Assembly (NCBI RefSeq): GCF_030817595.1 | Contig: NZ_JAUSZN010000001.1 | Location: 1,868,001-1,932,000 of the forward strand | DNA: 64,000 bases | Direction of reading: 5' to 3' | Source: Neobacillus niacini | GTDB lineage: Bacteria > Bacillota > Bacilli > Bacillales > Cytobacillaceae | In this document: positions 37,521-45,447 of the stretch, in pieces | Layout: every line of letters starts with the position of its first letter | Position numbering within the stretch: the stretch's first letter is position 1 | Notes under the pieces: generated by a model | What the model saw: the letters and a program-made list of their open reading frames with translations, nothing else | Told to the model about the DNA's origin: nothing | Database searches by the model: none | Made by a program: the position numbers and the translations under genes

Positions 37521-38354
37521 TTATTCTAAAAAGGCTTCTTGTTTAGAAACCCTTATCATTTCACTAGGAAAATATTTAGTAAAATACTTCTCTACCATGA
37601 CATGAATATCTTTTCGATACCACCTAGATAAATCATGTTTCTTAAATAACGCGGGCATTCCTAAACGCGCGGAACGTTTCCCCTCTGCCCCATCCCCGAT
37701 GGTTAACGTATCAATCCAAATATGATCAACGATACCGTCCAATACCATTGGAAAATCAGGGGTAAATGGTAAAACTGGTGAAATCGAAGCTTGTGTAGTT
37801 ATTCCAGCATCATGTATTTCTTTCAAAGCCTTTAAACGCAAGTTAATTCCTGGAGCAGAAGGAGCAAAAATTTGCTTTATGTCTTCCCTGTCTGTTTCAA
37901 CTGTCATAGAAACAAGGACTTTACATTTTTCTCTCAATGTCACTAACAAATCAATATCTCTTGTGATGAGTGGGGATCGTGTTTGAATCCAAAGAAAATC
38001 GGGTGGATTATCTATCATTGCTTCTAATATCCCTCGGACAATGTTTGCTTTCCTTTCAATGTGTTGATAAGGATCGGTTGCAGATGACATAAATAAATTT
38101 ATTGGTTTATTTTTCTTACGAAGCCCTATTATTTCATTTCGGTAATTTTCAGCTGCGTTGGTTTTTATGTCTACCCATTCTCCCCAAGGAATTTCTTTAA
38201 ATCTCTGAATCGGCATTTCTCTTACATAACAGTACCGGCAAGAAAAAGCACAACCACTATATGGATTCAAAGAATGAGTAAAACCAACATCTAAATAACC
38301 CTTCGCTTCCGTTAGGATCTTCTTGGCCATTATTTCTTTTATTTCAATTCCCAT
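37521..38354 (-). CDS. Radical SAM protein, spore-photoproduct-lyase-like family
   Basis: 277-residue radical SAM enzyme with the Cx3CxxC cluster motif in PYSGCAFSCRYCYV, followed by SSATDPYQHIERK and SMTVETDREDIKQIFAPSAP. This layout matches the SPL-related radical SAM family annotated in many bacilli, shorter than spore photoproduct lyase itself. The reaction is unknown. It would bind one [4Fe-4S] cluster and SAM. The ATG at 38354 has GGAG upstream. It stands alone among the glycosidase genes and gives no clue to a link with them. Confidence 0.82.
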   Translation of the reverse strand: MGIEIKEIMAKKILTEAKGYLDVGFTHSLNPYSGCAFSCRYCYVREMPIQRFKEIPWGEWVDIKTNAAENYRNEIIGLRKKNKPINLFMSSATDPYQHIERKANIVRGILEAMIDNPPDFLWIQTRSPLITRDIDLLVTLREKCKVLVSMTVETDREDIKQIFAPSAPGINLRLKALKEIHDAGITTQASISPVLPFTPDFPMVLDGIVDHIWIDTLTIGDGAEGKRSARLGMPALFKKHDLSRWYRKDIHVMVEKYFTKYFPSEMIRVSKQEAFLE

Positions 38355-38428
38355 ATCATGCGCTCCTTCTTTAGAGTACTGCTCATCCTCTACTAGTTTA
38401 TATTTTTTTCATTATATCAATAAAAATA

Positions 38429-38462
38429 AGACCAACAAAAATAATTACTATTTGTTGGTCTT
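38429..38462. terminator. Terminator after the 38475 esterase
   Basis: AAGACCAACAAA and TTTGTTGGTCTT with a ten-base loop, just past the esterase stop on the minus strand. Confidence 0.85.
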
Positions 38463-38474
38463 AAGTTACCATTC

Positions 38475-39380
38475 CTATTTAAAATGTTTATTTAACCAAT
38501 TTTGTGCTAAATCAACCCATACACTGCATTCAGGATTTATGTGGCTCGGTTCACCAGCAGTAGTCTCATCGCAAAGTGATAAACCGTGTACACCACTTTC
38601 AAAAACATGCAATTCATACGAAACTTTGTTTTTAGCTAATGCCGTTGCAAAGCGTAAAGAGTTTTCGGCATAGACTAGTCCGTCATCAGCAGTGTGCCAA
38701 ATAAAGGTTGGCGGGGTTTGGGAGGATACAAAGTTCACTGGACTGACCTCTGAGAGTTGTTCCAAACTAGGATTGGGTGTTCCAAATACAGCCCTGTTGG
38801 ATATTTCAAAGAATTCTTTAATAAACTCGTTAGCCTCTTCCTCCACTTTTTCCTTCATTAATTGATAATCTAGTAACGGATATCCAAGAATAACAGCGTT
38901 TGGCTTGAATATTTCGTTTTCACTATTAAACTTTTCTTTTAACAAACTACTATTCCAATGTACACCCATGCTGGCTGACAAATGAGCGCCTGCCGAAAAA
39001 CCACATACTGCAATCTTTTCAGAGTCTACCAACCATTTGGAGGCATTTTCTCGTATGATAATCATTGCTTTGGCTAAATCGAATAGGGGCTGTGGATAAG
39101 CTGACTTTTCATTAGGTGCTGGGGGATTATTAAAATCTTCTACCCATTCCTTATAATAGGTAGTGTAGCGCAGGACAAAGGTACGATATCCAAGAGAAGC
39201 AAATTTTAGTGCAACTGGCTCAGCCTCTCTATCAGAAGTTCCTAAATATCCTCCACCTGGACATATAAGAACTGCAGGGCGAAGTTGATCTTTTTGAAAC
39301 TCCATCGAATTATTTTGTATGTAAGAATGTAACGCAACTGTATCGTTATCATCCCAAAGTTGAATTGTTTCACTTAGCAT
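38475..39380 (-). CDS. Acetyl esterase-like alpha/beta hydrolase, glycoside-island copy
   Basis: About 301 residues, paralogous to 6395-7210. The oxyanion motif is CPGGGYLGTSDREAEPVALK, the nucleophile is in GFSAGAHLSAS, the acid in WHTADDGLVYAENS, and the His in FESGVHGLSLCDE. I start at ATG 39380, which has GGGAGAGG upstream. It lies 85 bases after an MFS permease gene and is probably co-transcribed with it. An import-then-deacetylate role on acetylated plant oligosaccharides or acylated glycosides is inferred. Confidence 0.87.
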   Translation of the reverse strand: MLSETIQLWDDNDTVALHSYIQNNSMEFQKDQLRPAVLICPGGGYLGTSDREAEPVALKFASLGYRTFVLRYTTYYKEWVEDFNNPPAPNEKSAYPQPLFDLAKAMIIIRENASKWLVDSEKIAVCGFSAGAHLSASMGVHWNSSLLKEKFNSENEIFKPNAVILGYPLLDYQLMKEKVEEEANEFIKEFFEISNRAVFGTPNPSLEQLSEVSPVNFVSSQTPPTFIWHTADDGLVYAENSLRFATALAKNKVSYELHVFESGVHGLSLCDETTAGEPSHINPECSVWVDLAQNWLNKHFK

Positions 39381-39465
39381 GAATATACCTCTCCCTTTAC
39401 TAAAATTAAATTGATAAAGGATGAATTTATACTTATGTAAAAATTCATCCCTCATTTCCTATTAA

Positions 39466-40758
39466 TTAGACAGCTTGTTCACTAACTGGTGCAGTGTTGG
39501 CTTCTTTTTCTGATCCCATCTCAGGAATAGGAAGGACAAAAACTGCTGAAAGAACTGAGAATGCGGCTAGCACTAAGAAGAAGAACGTATATCCATCTCC
39601 TCCAAATAAACTTACCCCAAGAGCGATTAAGGCTGGTGCAGCAAAGTTTACTAGAGTTGATGCTAGATTTGTTGTTGTATTCATAATCGAGATATCCTTT
39701 GCCGCATTTTCTTTTGAAGGGAGAATACGGTTTACAAGAGCATTGTCTACTGCATTGTACATACCAAAACCAAAATTGAAAATAAAGTTACCAACGATTA
39801 CCCACGTTACACTAGGAGCGAAGGCAAATACTATCAAACAGATTCCTGTTAGAAGCGCTGCACCAAAAACAAAAGGCTTTTGTTTCTTAATCTTATCTGA
39901 TAGGAAGCCGCCAAGGATTCCTGCACCAACCATCATCATAATTGTCGGCGCCATAAGCCCCATAATTTTAAAGATTTCTGCTTCACCTAAATGAAATCTT
40001 GCGATATAGAAAAGGGTTAACATATTCATACCTGCATTTGTAAAATAGATAAATAATTTCGTTAATAACGCCCAGGTATAGGATGGATATTTTTTAAAAC
40101 TAGGATAGAAACCACTAAGAACAAACGACTTTTTCTCACTTTTTGCTGCTACTACAACATAATTATCTTTTATAAGAAGTGCCGCTAACGCTCCACCAAT
40201 CAATTGGACAATAATCATCGTAATCATTTTCTCATGAAGAGTAGAATCAGCAAAGACTCCCATAATCATTTGACCGGTCATAACGAATGCAGGTCCTGCT
40301 GCACCAAGCAGACCTGAAACTCGACCAAACTTTTCCTGTTCTATTTGTTCAGGGACAATCGCATAGCATGAAAGTGAAACCATACCATAAAAGAAGTTTA
40401 CTAGACACAAGCTAATGATAAACATTGGGATTGAAGAAGCGTTGGAAAGGACAAACATCGATAAAGCTCCTCCGATACTGCCTGCAATGATCCAGAACCG
40501 TCTTCTCCCCATCTTAATACGGGTTTTATCTGCAATCACACCACTAAATAAACCAAAAACTACGATCATAATACCGGTAACTCCAGAGGCTGTAGCAAAT
40601 GCCGTGGTAGCTTTTTCCGGACCAACAATGTTGATAACAATAAAGGTAGAAAGCCCAAAACTTAGTAAAACTAACGGCGCAATTGAGGTACCAACCCCTA
40701 GCATTGCTGCGATTAATAATCTTACAAACGGTGTTTTTTTCATTACAGTGTTCTCCAT
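39466..40758 (-). CDS. MFS permease, glycoside-type (copy A)
   Basis: About 430 residues, 12 membrane helices. The loop motif DKTRIKMGRRRFWIIAGSIG between helices 2 and 3 resembles the SLC45/GPH-like disaccharide and glycoside carriers. It is a close paralogue of the frameshifted permease at 48453-49746, with long identical stretches such as GNFIFNFGFGMYNAVDNALV. ATG 40758 has AAGGGAGG. The promoter has a cre at 40838 and the CCGATATTTGTTCAA box. It probably imports an intact glycoside for the cytosolic GH enzymes; no binding-protein transporter is present in the island. Confidence 0.88.
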   Translation of the reverse strand: MENTVMKKTPFVRLLIAAMLGVGTSIAPLVLLSFGLSTFIVINIVGPEKATTAFATASGVTGIMIVVFGLFSGVIADKTRIKMGRRRFWIIAGSIGGALSMFVLSNASSIPMFIISLCLVNFFYGMVSLSCYAIVPEQIEQEKFGRVSGLLGAAGPAFVMTGQMIMGVFADSTLHEKMITMIIVQLIGGALAALLIKDNYVVVAAKSEKKSFVLSGFYPSFKKYPSYTWALLTKLFIYFTNAGMNMLTLFYIARFHLGEAEIFKIMGLMAPTIMMMVGAGILGGFLSDKIKKQKPFVFGAALLTGICLIVFAFAPSVTWVIVGNFIFNFGFGMYNAVDNALVNRILPSKENAAKDISIMNTTTNLASTLVNFAAPALIALGVSLFGGDGYTFFFLVLAAFSVLSAVFVLPIPEMGSEKEANTAPVSEQAV

Positions 40759-40837
40759 TTTTTTACCTCCCTTTAATAAAAACGTTTTCTTCTCTTCTTG
40801 CAAGGTTCTTCTGATTTTGCCTCTTCGTTCTCCTTAC

Positions 40838-40851
40838 TGGAAACGCTTCCT
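40838..40851 (-). promoter_or_regulatory. cre-like CcpA site, MFS-A promoter
   Basis: TGGAAACGCTTCCT. A weaker second copy, TAAAAACGTTTTCT, lies at 40777-40790 beside the ribosome site. Confidence 0.6.
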
Positions 40852-40891
40852 TATGTACTTTATTATAGAGAGATGAAAACCTTTTCACTAT

Positions 40892-40906
40892 CCGATATTT
40901 GTTCAA
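40892..40906. promoter_or_regulatory. CCGATATTTGTTCAA box, MFS-A promoter
   Basis: 15 bases identical to the 3' part of the pgmB promoter element (29541-29555), and close to the bglX-like copy. It suggests a shared regulator for these three units. Confidence 0.5.
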
Positions 40907-40974
40907 AGCGGGTCGGTAAATTGTCATTTCAATTTTAAGTGGTTCTTTTTTCCTAAATGATAGTAACAAAATAA

Positions 40975-40993
40975 GGCAGGTTTACACCTGCCT
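40975..40993. terminator. Terminator at the end of the AraC-GH39 gene
   Basis: GGCAGGT and ACCTGCC with a four-base loop, followed on the minus strand by TTATTTTG. It overlaps the stop codon region. Confidence 0.7.
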
Positions 40994-43502
40994 ATAGTGT
41001 CCTTTGTGGAAGGATTTCATATAACTGGACCTCATGTGGCTGAAGAATCGTATTTACTATAAAATCATTCTCAATTCTTACTTCACTAATGTGCTTTTTG
41101 GGTACACTTGAGTATTTTAAATAGTTTATGTCTTCTGGACTAAGTGAACCTGGAGCACCCATTTCCACCCATTTATCAAATGCACTTCCGTTTTCACGGT
41201 TTAATACATGCTGGTTAATTTTATAAGTACCTTGCTCCAGCCCGCTCAGAATCAGTTTCAACTGGATATCATCCCGATCTAGGAAAACATTATATCGGTT
41301 CTTGCTATCAATATTCACATGCTGATTCATACAATAAAGCATGTCATAATGACAATAATGATAGAGGATCATTTGATATCCCTTGGGACTTTTCGTCACG
41401 AAATAGCCTTCACCTGCTACAATCATCTCATCTCCTAATTTACCTAGAAAATCATAGGCATAATAGGCTGGTTTAGGAATACTTTTATTTGTTATTAAAC
41501 CAAGTCCACCATGAAAAGTAGGAATGGCAGCCCTTTGTTCTTCAATTAAATCTGATGCAGTCCAATATCCAAAACTTCCAATAGTGTCTATGTTTTCGAG
41601 CAGGTTTTTAACTACAAACGCCGCTTTAAAACTAGTATCATTCGTTAAATCACGGTGGAAGGCTGTAGAATTCCATTCCGTTAAATGAAGCTCAACATGA
41701 TCCATTTTCTTCTCTGCAAGGATTTGTTTAATTCTTATAATTTTGTCCTTCAAAAAGTCTTCGTCCCTTGAGATATAACCAAATTCAAATGAACCTTCAT
41801 CTAATAACTTCTTTTTTTTATTGATATCAAGTTCATCATGCATATAACAATGGAACGTAATAAAATCTGGTACACAGTTTTCATTCATACAAAAATCAAG
41901 AAATTGCTGCAGCCAGTCACTATTGTTGATTGATACAATACTCGGGCCTCCTACCTTATAAGCAGGATTAAGATTTTTTATCGTTTGATAGGTAGTTTTA
42001 TATAGCAGGCAATATTCCTCAAATGTCCCTCTCCAGAACACATAGAAATCAGGTTCGTTCCAAAACTCAAAATACCATTGCTGAACTGCGTCTATCCCAT
42101 ACCTATTCTCATAATGAATAATAAAGTTTTTTACAAGCAGATTCCATTTCTCAATATCCTTCGGCTTACTGATTATGCTTTTTTTATAAAAAACTGTTTC
42201 ATCCTGATTTTCTGCTAATTCTCCCGGCATAAAGCCGAGCTCAACAAACGGCTTAACATCAATACTTTGTAAAAAGTCGAACAATTTGTCTGTATAAAGG
42301 AAATTAAACTCTGGCTCACCTAGCTCATTTTCTCCATAGATCATCATTTCATCGTCAAATAATCCATGAAAGCGAAGATACTGAAAGTGTGTTGCCTTTT
42401 TCACTAGCTTAAGCTGCTCTTGTACCTCCGTATAGAGACCTTCTTTCGCTTTTCCAATCGTCATTAGTTTTTTCCAAGAATGTTGAAGTTTCATTATGTT
42501 GTTGTTACTCACATTAATGGAATATTGTTTTTTGGTAACTGATTTACTTTCTATTTCTATTGTTTTATTCCCCGAGGGTAAATAGGAAAATAGTTTTGAG
42601 AATGCCTGACTTTTGTCTATCTCAACATAGTTTGCAAGCGTTACTTTATTACTATCATTTTTCCTTGGCTCCATTTCAACTGCGCGTCTATATTCACTTG
42701 GAGTCTGATGGTAGAATTCTTTAAATGCACGGTTAAAAGCTTTTACACTCGCAAATCCATTATCAAGAGCTATTTGGGTCAGTGGTATATCGGTAAATAC
42801 AATATCTTTTACCGCGTGATCTAGCCGAATGCTATCAACATATTTGGAAAAAGGCATGCCTAAATGCTTTTGGATAAATTTCGATAAATAATGAACGGAT
42901 AAGAACTCATTTTGTGATAATTCATTTAATGTAATGGGCTGCCTAAAATTTTCTTTCACGTAAGATGTAATTCTCAATAGACGTTCAATATGTTTTTGGC
43001 TAGAGATTTTATTTTCCCTTGCTTGCTCATCTTTAAAGTTCTTGATTAACAAATAGATTAATTGAAAATAAAGGGATTTGATTAGAAGTTCGTACCCCTC
43101 AGCCGCTTTATTTACTACCCACATCATTTGAGCCAGGAGCGCACGTAGTTCGTTGAACTCCTCCTGGTGGGTATCATCATATAAAAACGATTTACAAGAA
43201 AATGTATAGGAATCCACATTCTTACTATTTTGCTTCAATTCAGGAATTGGCACCTGAATCGCCAGTAATAAATTTTCCTCCTGATGCTGAATTGAATGGA
43301 TATCATTAGCATTGATAAGAAAGAGATCTTTTTCGGTCAATTCAAAACGCTTATCATTAACCGAAACATTTACTTTTCCTTTTAAAACAAAAATAATTTC
43401 AATACTGTCATGCCAATGGTTGGTTACATAATCGACACTATGCAAGAAAATGTGTATAGGAAGTTCTTTATTCATTTCAATAATTTCATATGTAAAATTC
43501 AT
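40992..43502 (-). CDS. AraC-type regulator fused to a GH39 beta-xylosidase domain
   Basis: About 836 residues. Residues 1-90 form an AraC cupin (NHWHDSIEIIFVLKGKVNV). About 172-276 is an AraC DNA-binding domain ending in FKEFYHQTPSEYRR. About 320-836 is a GH39-type glycosidase. The GH39 acid/base Glu483 is in WNEPDFYVFW and the nucleophile Glu609 in LHLTEWNSTAF, both retained, so the enzyme half may be catalytically competent or a tight glycoside sensor. ATG 43502 has TAGGTGAT upstream. No signal peptide, as expected for a regulator. It lies between the MFS-esterase unit and a DeoR gene; the 37-bp/CCGATATTTG promoters are its most likely targets (inference). Confidence 0.88.
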   Translation of the reverse strand: MNFTYEIIEMNKELPIHIFLHSVDYVTNHWHDSIEIIFVLKGKVNVSVNDKRFELTEKDLFLINANDIHSIQHQEENLLLAIQVPIPELKQNSKNVDSYTFSCKSFLYDDTHQEEFNELRALLAQMMWVVNKAAEGYELLIKSLYFQLIYLLIKNFKDEQARENKISSQKHIERLLRITSYVKENFRQPITLNELSQNEFLSVHYLSKFIQKHLGMPFSKYVDSIRLDHAVKDIVFTDIPLTQIALDNGFASVKAFNRAFKEFYHQTPSEYRRAVEMEPRKNDSNKVTLANYVEIDKSQAFSKLFSYLPSGNKTIEIESKSVTKKQYSINVSNNNIMKLQHSWKKLMTIGKAKEGLYTEVQEQLKLVKKATHFQYLRFHGLFDDEMMIYGENELGEPEFNFLYTDKLFDFLQSIDVKPFVELGFMPGELAENQDETVFYKKSIISKPKDIEKWNLLVKNFIIHYENRYGIDAVQQWYFEFWNEPDFYVFWRGTFEEYCLLYKTTYQTIKNLNPAYKVGGPSIVSINNSDWLQQFLDFCMNENCVPDFITFHCYMHDELDINKKKKLLDEGSFEFGYISRDEDFLKDKIIRIKQILAEKKMDHVELHLTEWNSTAFHRDLTNDTSFKAAFVVKNLLENIDTIGSFGYWTASDLIEEQRAAIPTFHGGLGLITNKSIPKPAYYAYDFLGKLGDEMIVAGEGYFVTKSPKGYQMILYHYCHYDMLYCMNQHVNIDSKNRYNVFLDRDDIQLKLILSGLEQGTYKINQHVLNRENGSAFDKWVEMGAPGSLSPEDINYLKYSSVPKKHISEVRIENDFIVNTILQPHEVQLYEILPQRTL

Positions 43503-43571
43503 CTTATCACCTAAATATTCAGCTTTATAACAGTATACATTATAATGTGAAAGTGTAAACACAATAAAAAA

Positions 43572-43588
43572 AGACCAAAATCTGGTCT
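43572..43588. terminator. Terminator after the DeoR gene
   Basis: AGACCA and TGGTCT with a five-base loop. The A run on the left is a T run on the minus strand. Confidence 0.65.
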
Positions 43589-43596
43589 AAAAAATT

Positions 43597-44358
43597 TTAA
43601 TTTGCTATGGATACTTTTATGTTTTTTTCTTCCAATTGTTTTCTACAATCTTCCTCTAGATTTGAATCAGTAATAATGGAGTCAATCTTTGCAATAGGAG
43701 CAATTTGCGAAAACGCTCTTGTCCCAAATTTACTTGAATCTACCATTAAGATTGTTTCATCAGCGATGTCCATCATTTGCTTTTTCACCAAAGCTTGTAA
43801 CTCGTTGAAGTCACTTAGTCCTTTTTCAAGGTGTACGCCTTTACATGAAATAAATGCTTTGTTGACATGGTACATTCCGAGCGACCGTTCGGCAAGTGGA
43901 CCGACAAATGATAGAGATTGTGTCAATAACGTTCCACCTGTGGAAATCACTTTGATTTGTTCTTTTTTGCTTAGTTCAATCGCTACTTTAATCGAGTTCG
44001 TTAGTACAGTTAGCGGCATGTCCTCTAATTCCTTTGCCACATACCATGCCGTTGTACTTGCGTCCAAAACAATTTGATCCCCCTGTTCAATAAAACGTAC
44101 TGCCTCTACCGCAATTGCTTTCTTCTCATCTGCATTAGTAACTTCCCTTTCTATATATGAGGTTTCACCTTGGTCTTTTTCAATACTAACTGCACCGCCA
44201 TGACTTCTCATTAATAGATTCTCTTTTTCCAGCTTTTCGAGATCCCTGCGAATCGTTTCTTCCGTAACAGAGAAAATTTTACTTAGTTCCGTAACCCTTA
44301 CACTTAAACGTTCATTCACTAAATCAACAATTTTTCTTTGCCTTTCTGCAACTAGCAT
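43597..44358 (-). CDS. DeoR/GlpR family sugar-phosphate-responsive repressor
   Basis: About 253 residues. The N-terminal DeoR helix-turn-helix (VTEETIRRDLEKLEKENLLMR) is followed by a DeoR C-terminal sensor domain resembling ribose-5-phosphate isomerase (QIVLDASTTAWYVAKEL, ILMVDSSKFG). DeoR proteins sense phosphorylated sugars. In B. subtilis a DeoR-type repressor (YulB/RhaR) controls the rhamnose genes, so rhamnulose-1-phosphate is a natural guess, though the gene is 8 kb from rhaBA here. ATG 44358 has GGAAGGG upstream; the in-frame GTG at 44367 is not preferred. Confidence 0.88.
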   Translation of the reverse strand: MLVAERQRKIVDLVNERLSVRVTELSKIFSVTEETIRRDLEKLEKENLLMRSHGGAVSIEKDQGETSYIEREVTNADEKKAIAVEAVRFIEQGDQIVLDASTTAWYVAKELEDMPLTVLTNSIKVAIELSKKEQIKVISTGGTLLTQSLSFVGPLAERSLGMYHVNKAFISCKGVHLEKGLSDFNELQALVKKQMMDIADETILMVDSSKFGTRAFSQIAPIAKIDSIITDSNLEEDCRKQLEEKNIKVSIAN

Positions 44359-44540
44359 ATCCTGCACCCTTCCGCGCTATTTTTATTTATATTGTTTTAT
44401 CCTTTATTTATGTTTGTTTTCAATTATTACTATAACATAATGTTTGAAAAACAAAAATAAGTAATAAAAATAAAAAGCATAAAATGGATACACTTCGCAA
44501 ATTATAAAATTGTTGGAAGTTAACTGAAAGGAGTTTCTCT

Positions 44541-44816
44541 ATGCCAAATAATCAACCACCGATTCCGAACCCACCGAGGGCTATTACGACAAAAGATATT
44601 CTTTACATTAAGGATGCCTTATCTTGGGAGCTATTAACATTTAAGAAATTTCATTTTATGGCTAATCAGATTCAGAATCCTCAATTCAAGGAAGCACTTA
44701 ATAAGGCAGGTCAAATGCACCAAAATCATTATCAACGCTTACTTACTCACCTTCAGGTGGATAACAATACTGCATTAGCAAATCTACCTAATACACAGCA
44801 GCAACAGCAGCAGTAA
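44541..44816 (+). CDS. CotF-family-like spore coat protein (91 aa)
   Basis: Short helical protein. Pro-rich start PNNQPPIPNPPRAITTKD, then a helix pair (YIKDALSWELLTFKKFHFMA) as in spore coat CotF/YraD-type proteins, and a Gln-rich tail ending in six Gln. ATG has GAAAGGAG upstream. It is first of three closely spaced plus-strand genes. The coat role is inferred from family resemblance and the companion gene. Confidence 0.7.
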   Translation: MPNNQPPIPNPPRAITTKDILYIKDALSWELLTFKKFHFMANQIQNPQFKEALNKAGQMHQNHYQRLLTHLQVDNNTALANLPNTQQQQQQ

Positions 44817-44842
44817 CATTATTTTTGAACGGAGGAAGAGTA

Positions 44843-45187
44843 ATGTCAAATCAGCAAAGTCAAAACAGCAACCAAATTGCGAATCCTCAGACAGGAGAAT
44901 TGCCAAAAGTAAAAACTCCCGACATGAATGATCGTGATTTTCTTAATGACGCACTTAGTACATGTAAATATTTAACCGACAGCCTCAATATTGCAGTAAG
45001 GGAAGCGAGCCACGAACAGCTTTTTACGGATGTCTTGCAAATTTTGACTGAAACCCATCAAAGCTGCCGGGAGCTTTATAACCTTATGTTCCAGCATGGA
45101 TGGTATAAACTAGAGGCTGAGGAACAGCAAAAATTAGATCAGGCGTTTAAACAATTTAATAACTATTCATCGCAATTTCCATATTAA
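44843..45187 (+). CDS. CotF-family spore coat protein
   Basis: About 114 residues. The C-terminal coat F domain (MNDRDFLNDALSTCKYLTDS, then HQSCRELYNLMFQHGWYKLE) resembles YraF/CotF-type proteins. ATG 44843 (MSNQQSQ) has CGGAGGAAG upstream and is better than the TTG-type start at 44825. It begins 26 bases after the preceding coat gene. Probably mother-cell expressed during sporulation; no sigma-specific promoter was identified. Confidence 0.82.
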   Translation: MSNQQSQNSNQIANPQTGELPKVKTPDMNDRDFLNDALSTCKYLTDSLNIAVREASHEQLFTDVLQILTETHQSCRELYNLMFQHGWYKLEAEEQQKLDQAFKQFNNYSSQFPY

Positions 45188-45213
45188 TTTTATCCTTTGG
45201 GGGTGATGCGATT

Positions 45214-45351
45214 TTGAAAAAAGACGAGAGAGTTAAAGTAACGAGGTTTATGAAAGCTAATAAAACAAATAAGTCTACAGAAAGCATTAATAAAACTGAA
45301 CATGACAATATAAAAGACTATGATAGAGCATGGGAAGATGACCGTCTCTAA
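45214..45351 (+). CDS. Small hypothetical protein (45 aa), third gene of the coat operon
   Basis: TTG start at 45214 preceded by GGGGGTGATGCGA; encodes KKDERVKVTRFMKANKTNKS and on to DYDRAWEDDRL. It is highly charged, Lys/Asn-rich and soluble. Spacing of 26 bases from the coat gene and the strong ribosome site support translation. It resembles small spore-associated proteins only in composition. It is followed by a large hairpin terminator. Confidence 0.5.
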   Translation: MKKDERVKVTRFMKANKTNKSTESINKTEHDNIKDYDRAWEDDRL

Positions 45352-45356
45352 AAATT

Positions 45357-45436
45357 TAAAAAACAGATCCTATTTAAACTGCCCTACTTGTTAATAAATG
45401 CGACTTAGTGGGCAGAGTCTATAGGGTCTGTTTTTC
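45357..45436. terminator. Long bidirectional hairpin
   Basis: AACAGATCCTAT pairs with ATAGGGTCTGTT and the inner CTGCCC pairs with GGGCAG, with T run TTTTT on the right. It separates the coat operon from the convergent GH78-B gene. Confidence 0.8.
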
Positions 45437-45447
45437 ACATTATTACA

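Noticed and set aside
39494..40876. Long plus-strand frames inside MFS-A (and 48475-49753 inside MFS-B)
   Set aside because: They are antisense shadows of the permease genes; their long open frames reflect codon bias in a membrane protein.
40763..40969. 68-aa protein upstream of MFS-A
   Set aside because: It overlaps the promoter, cre and ribosome site of the permease, and is Lys/Arg-rich random-looking sequence.
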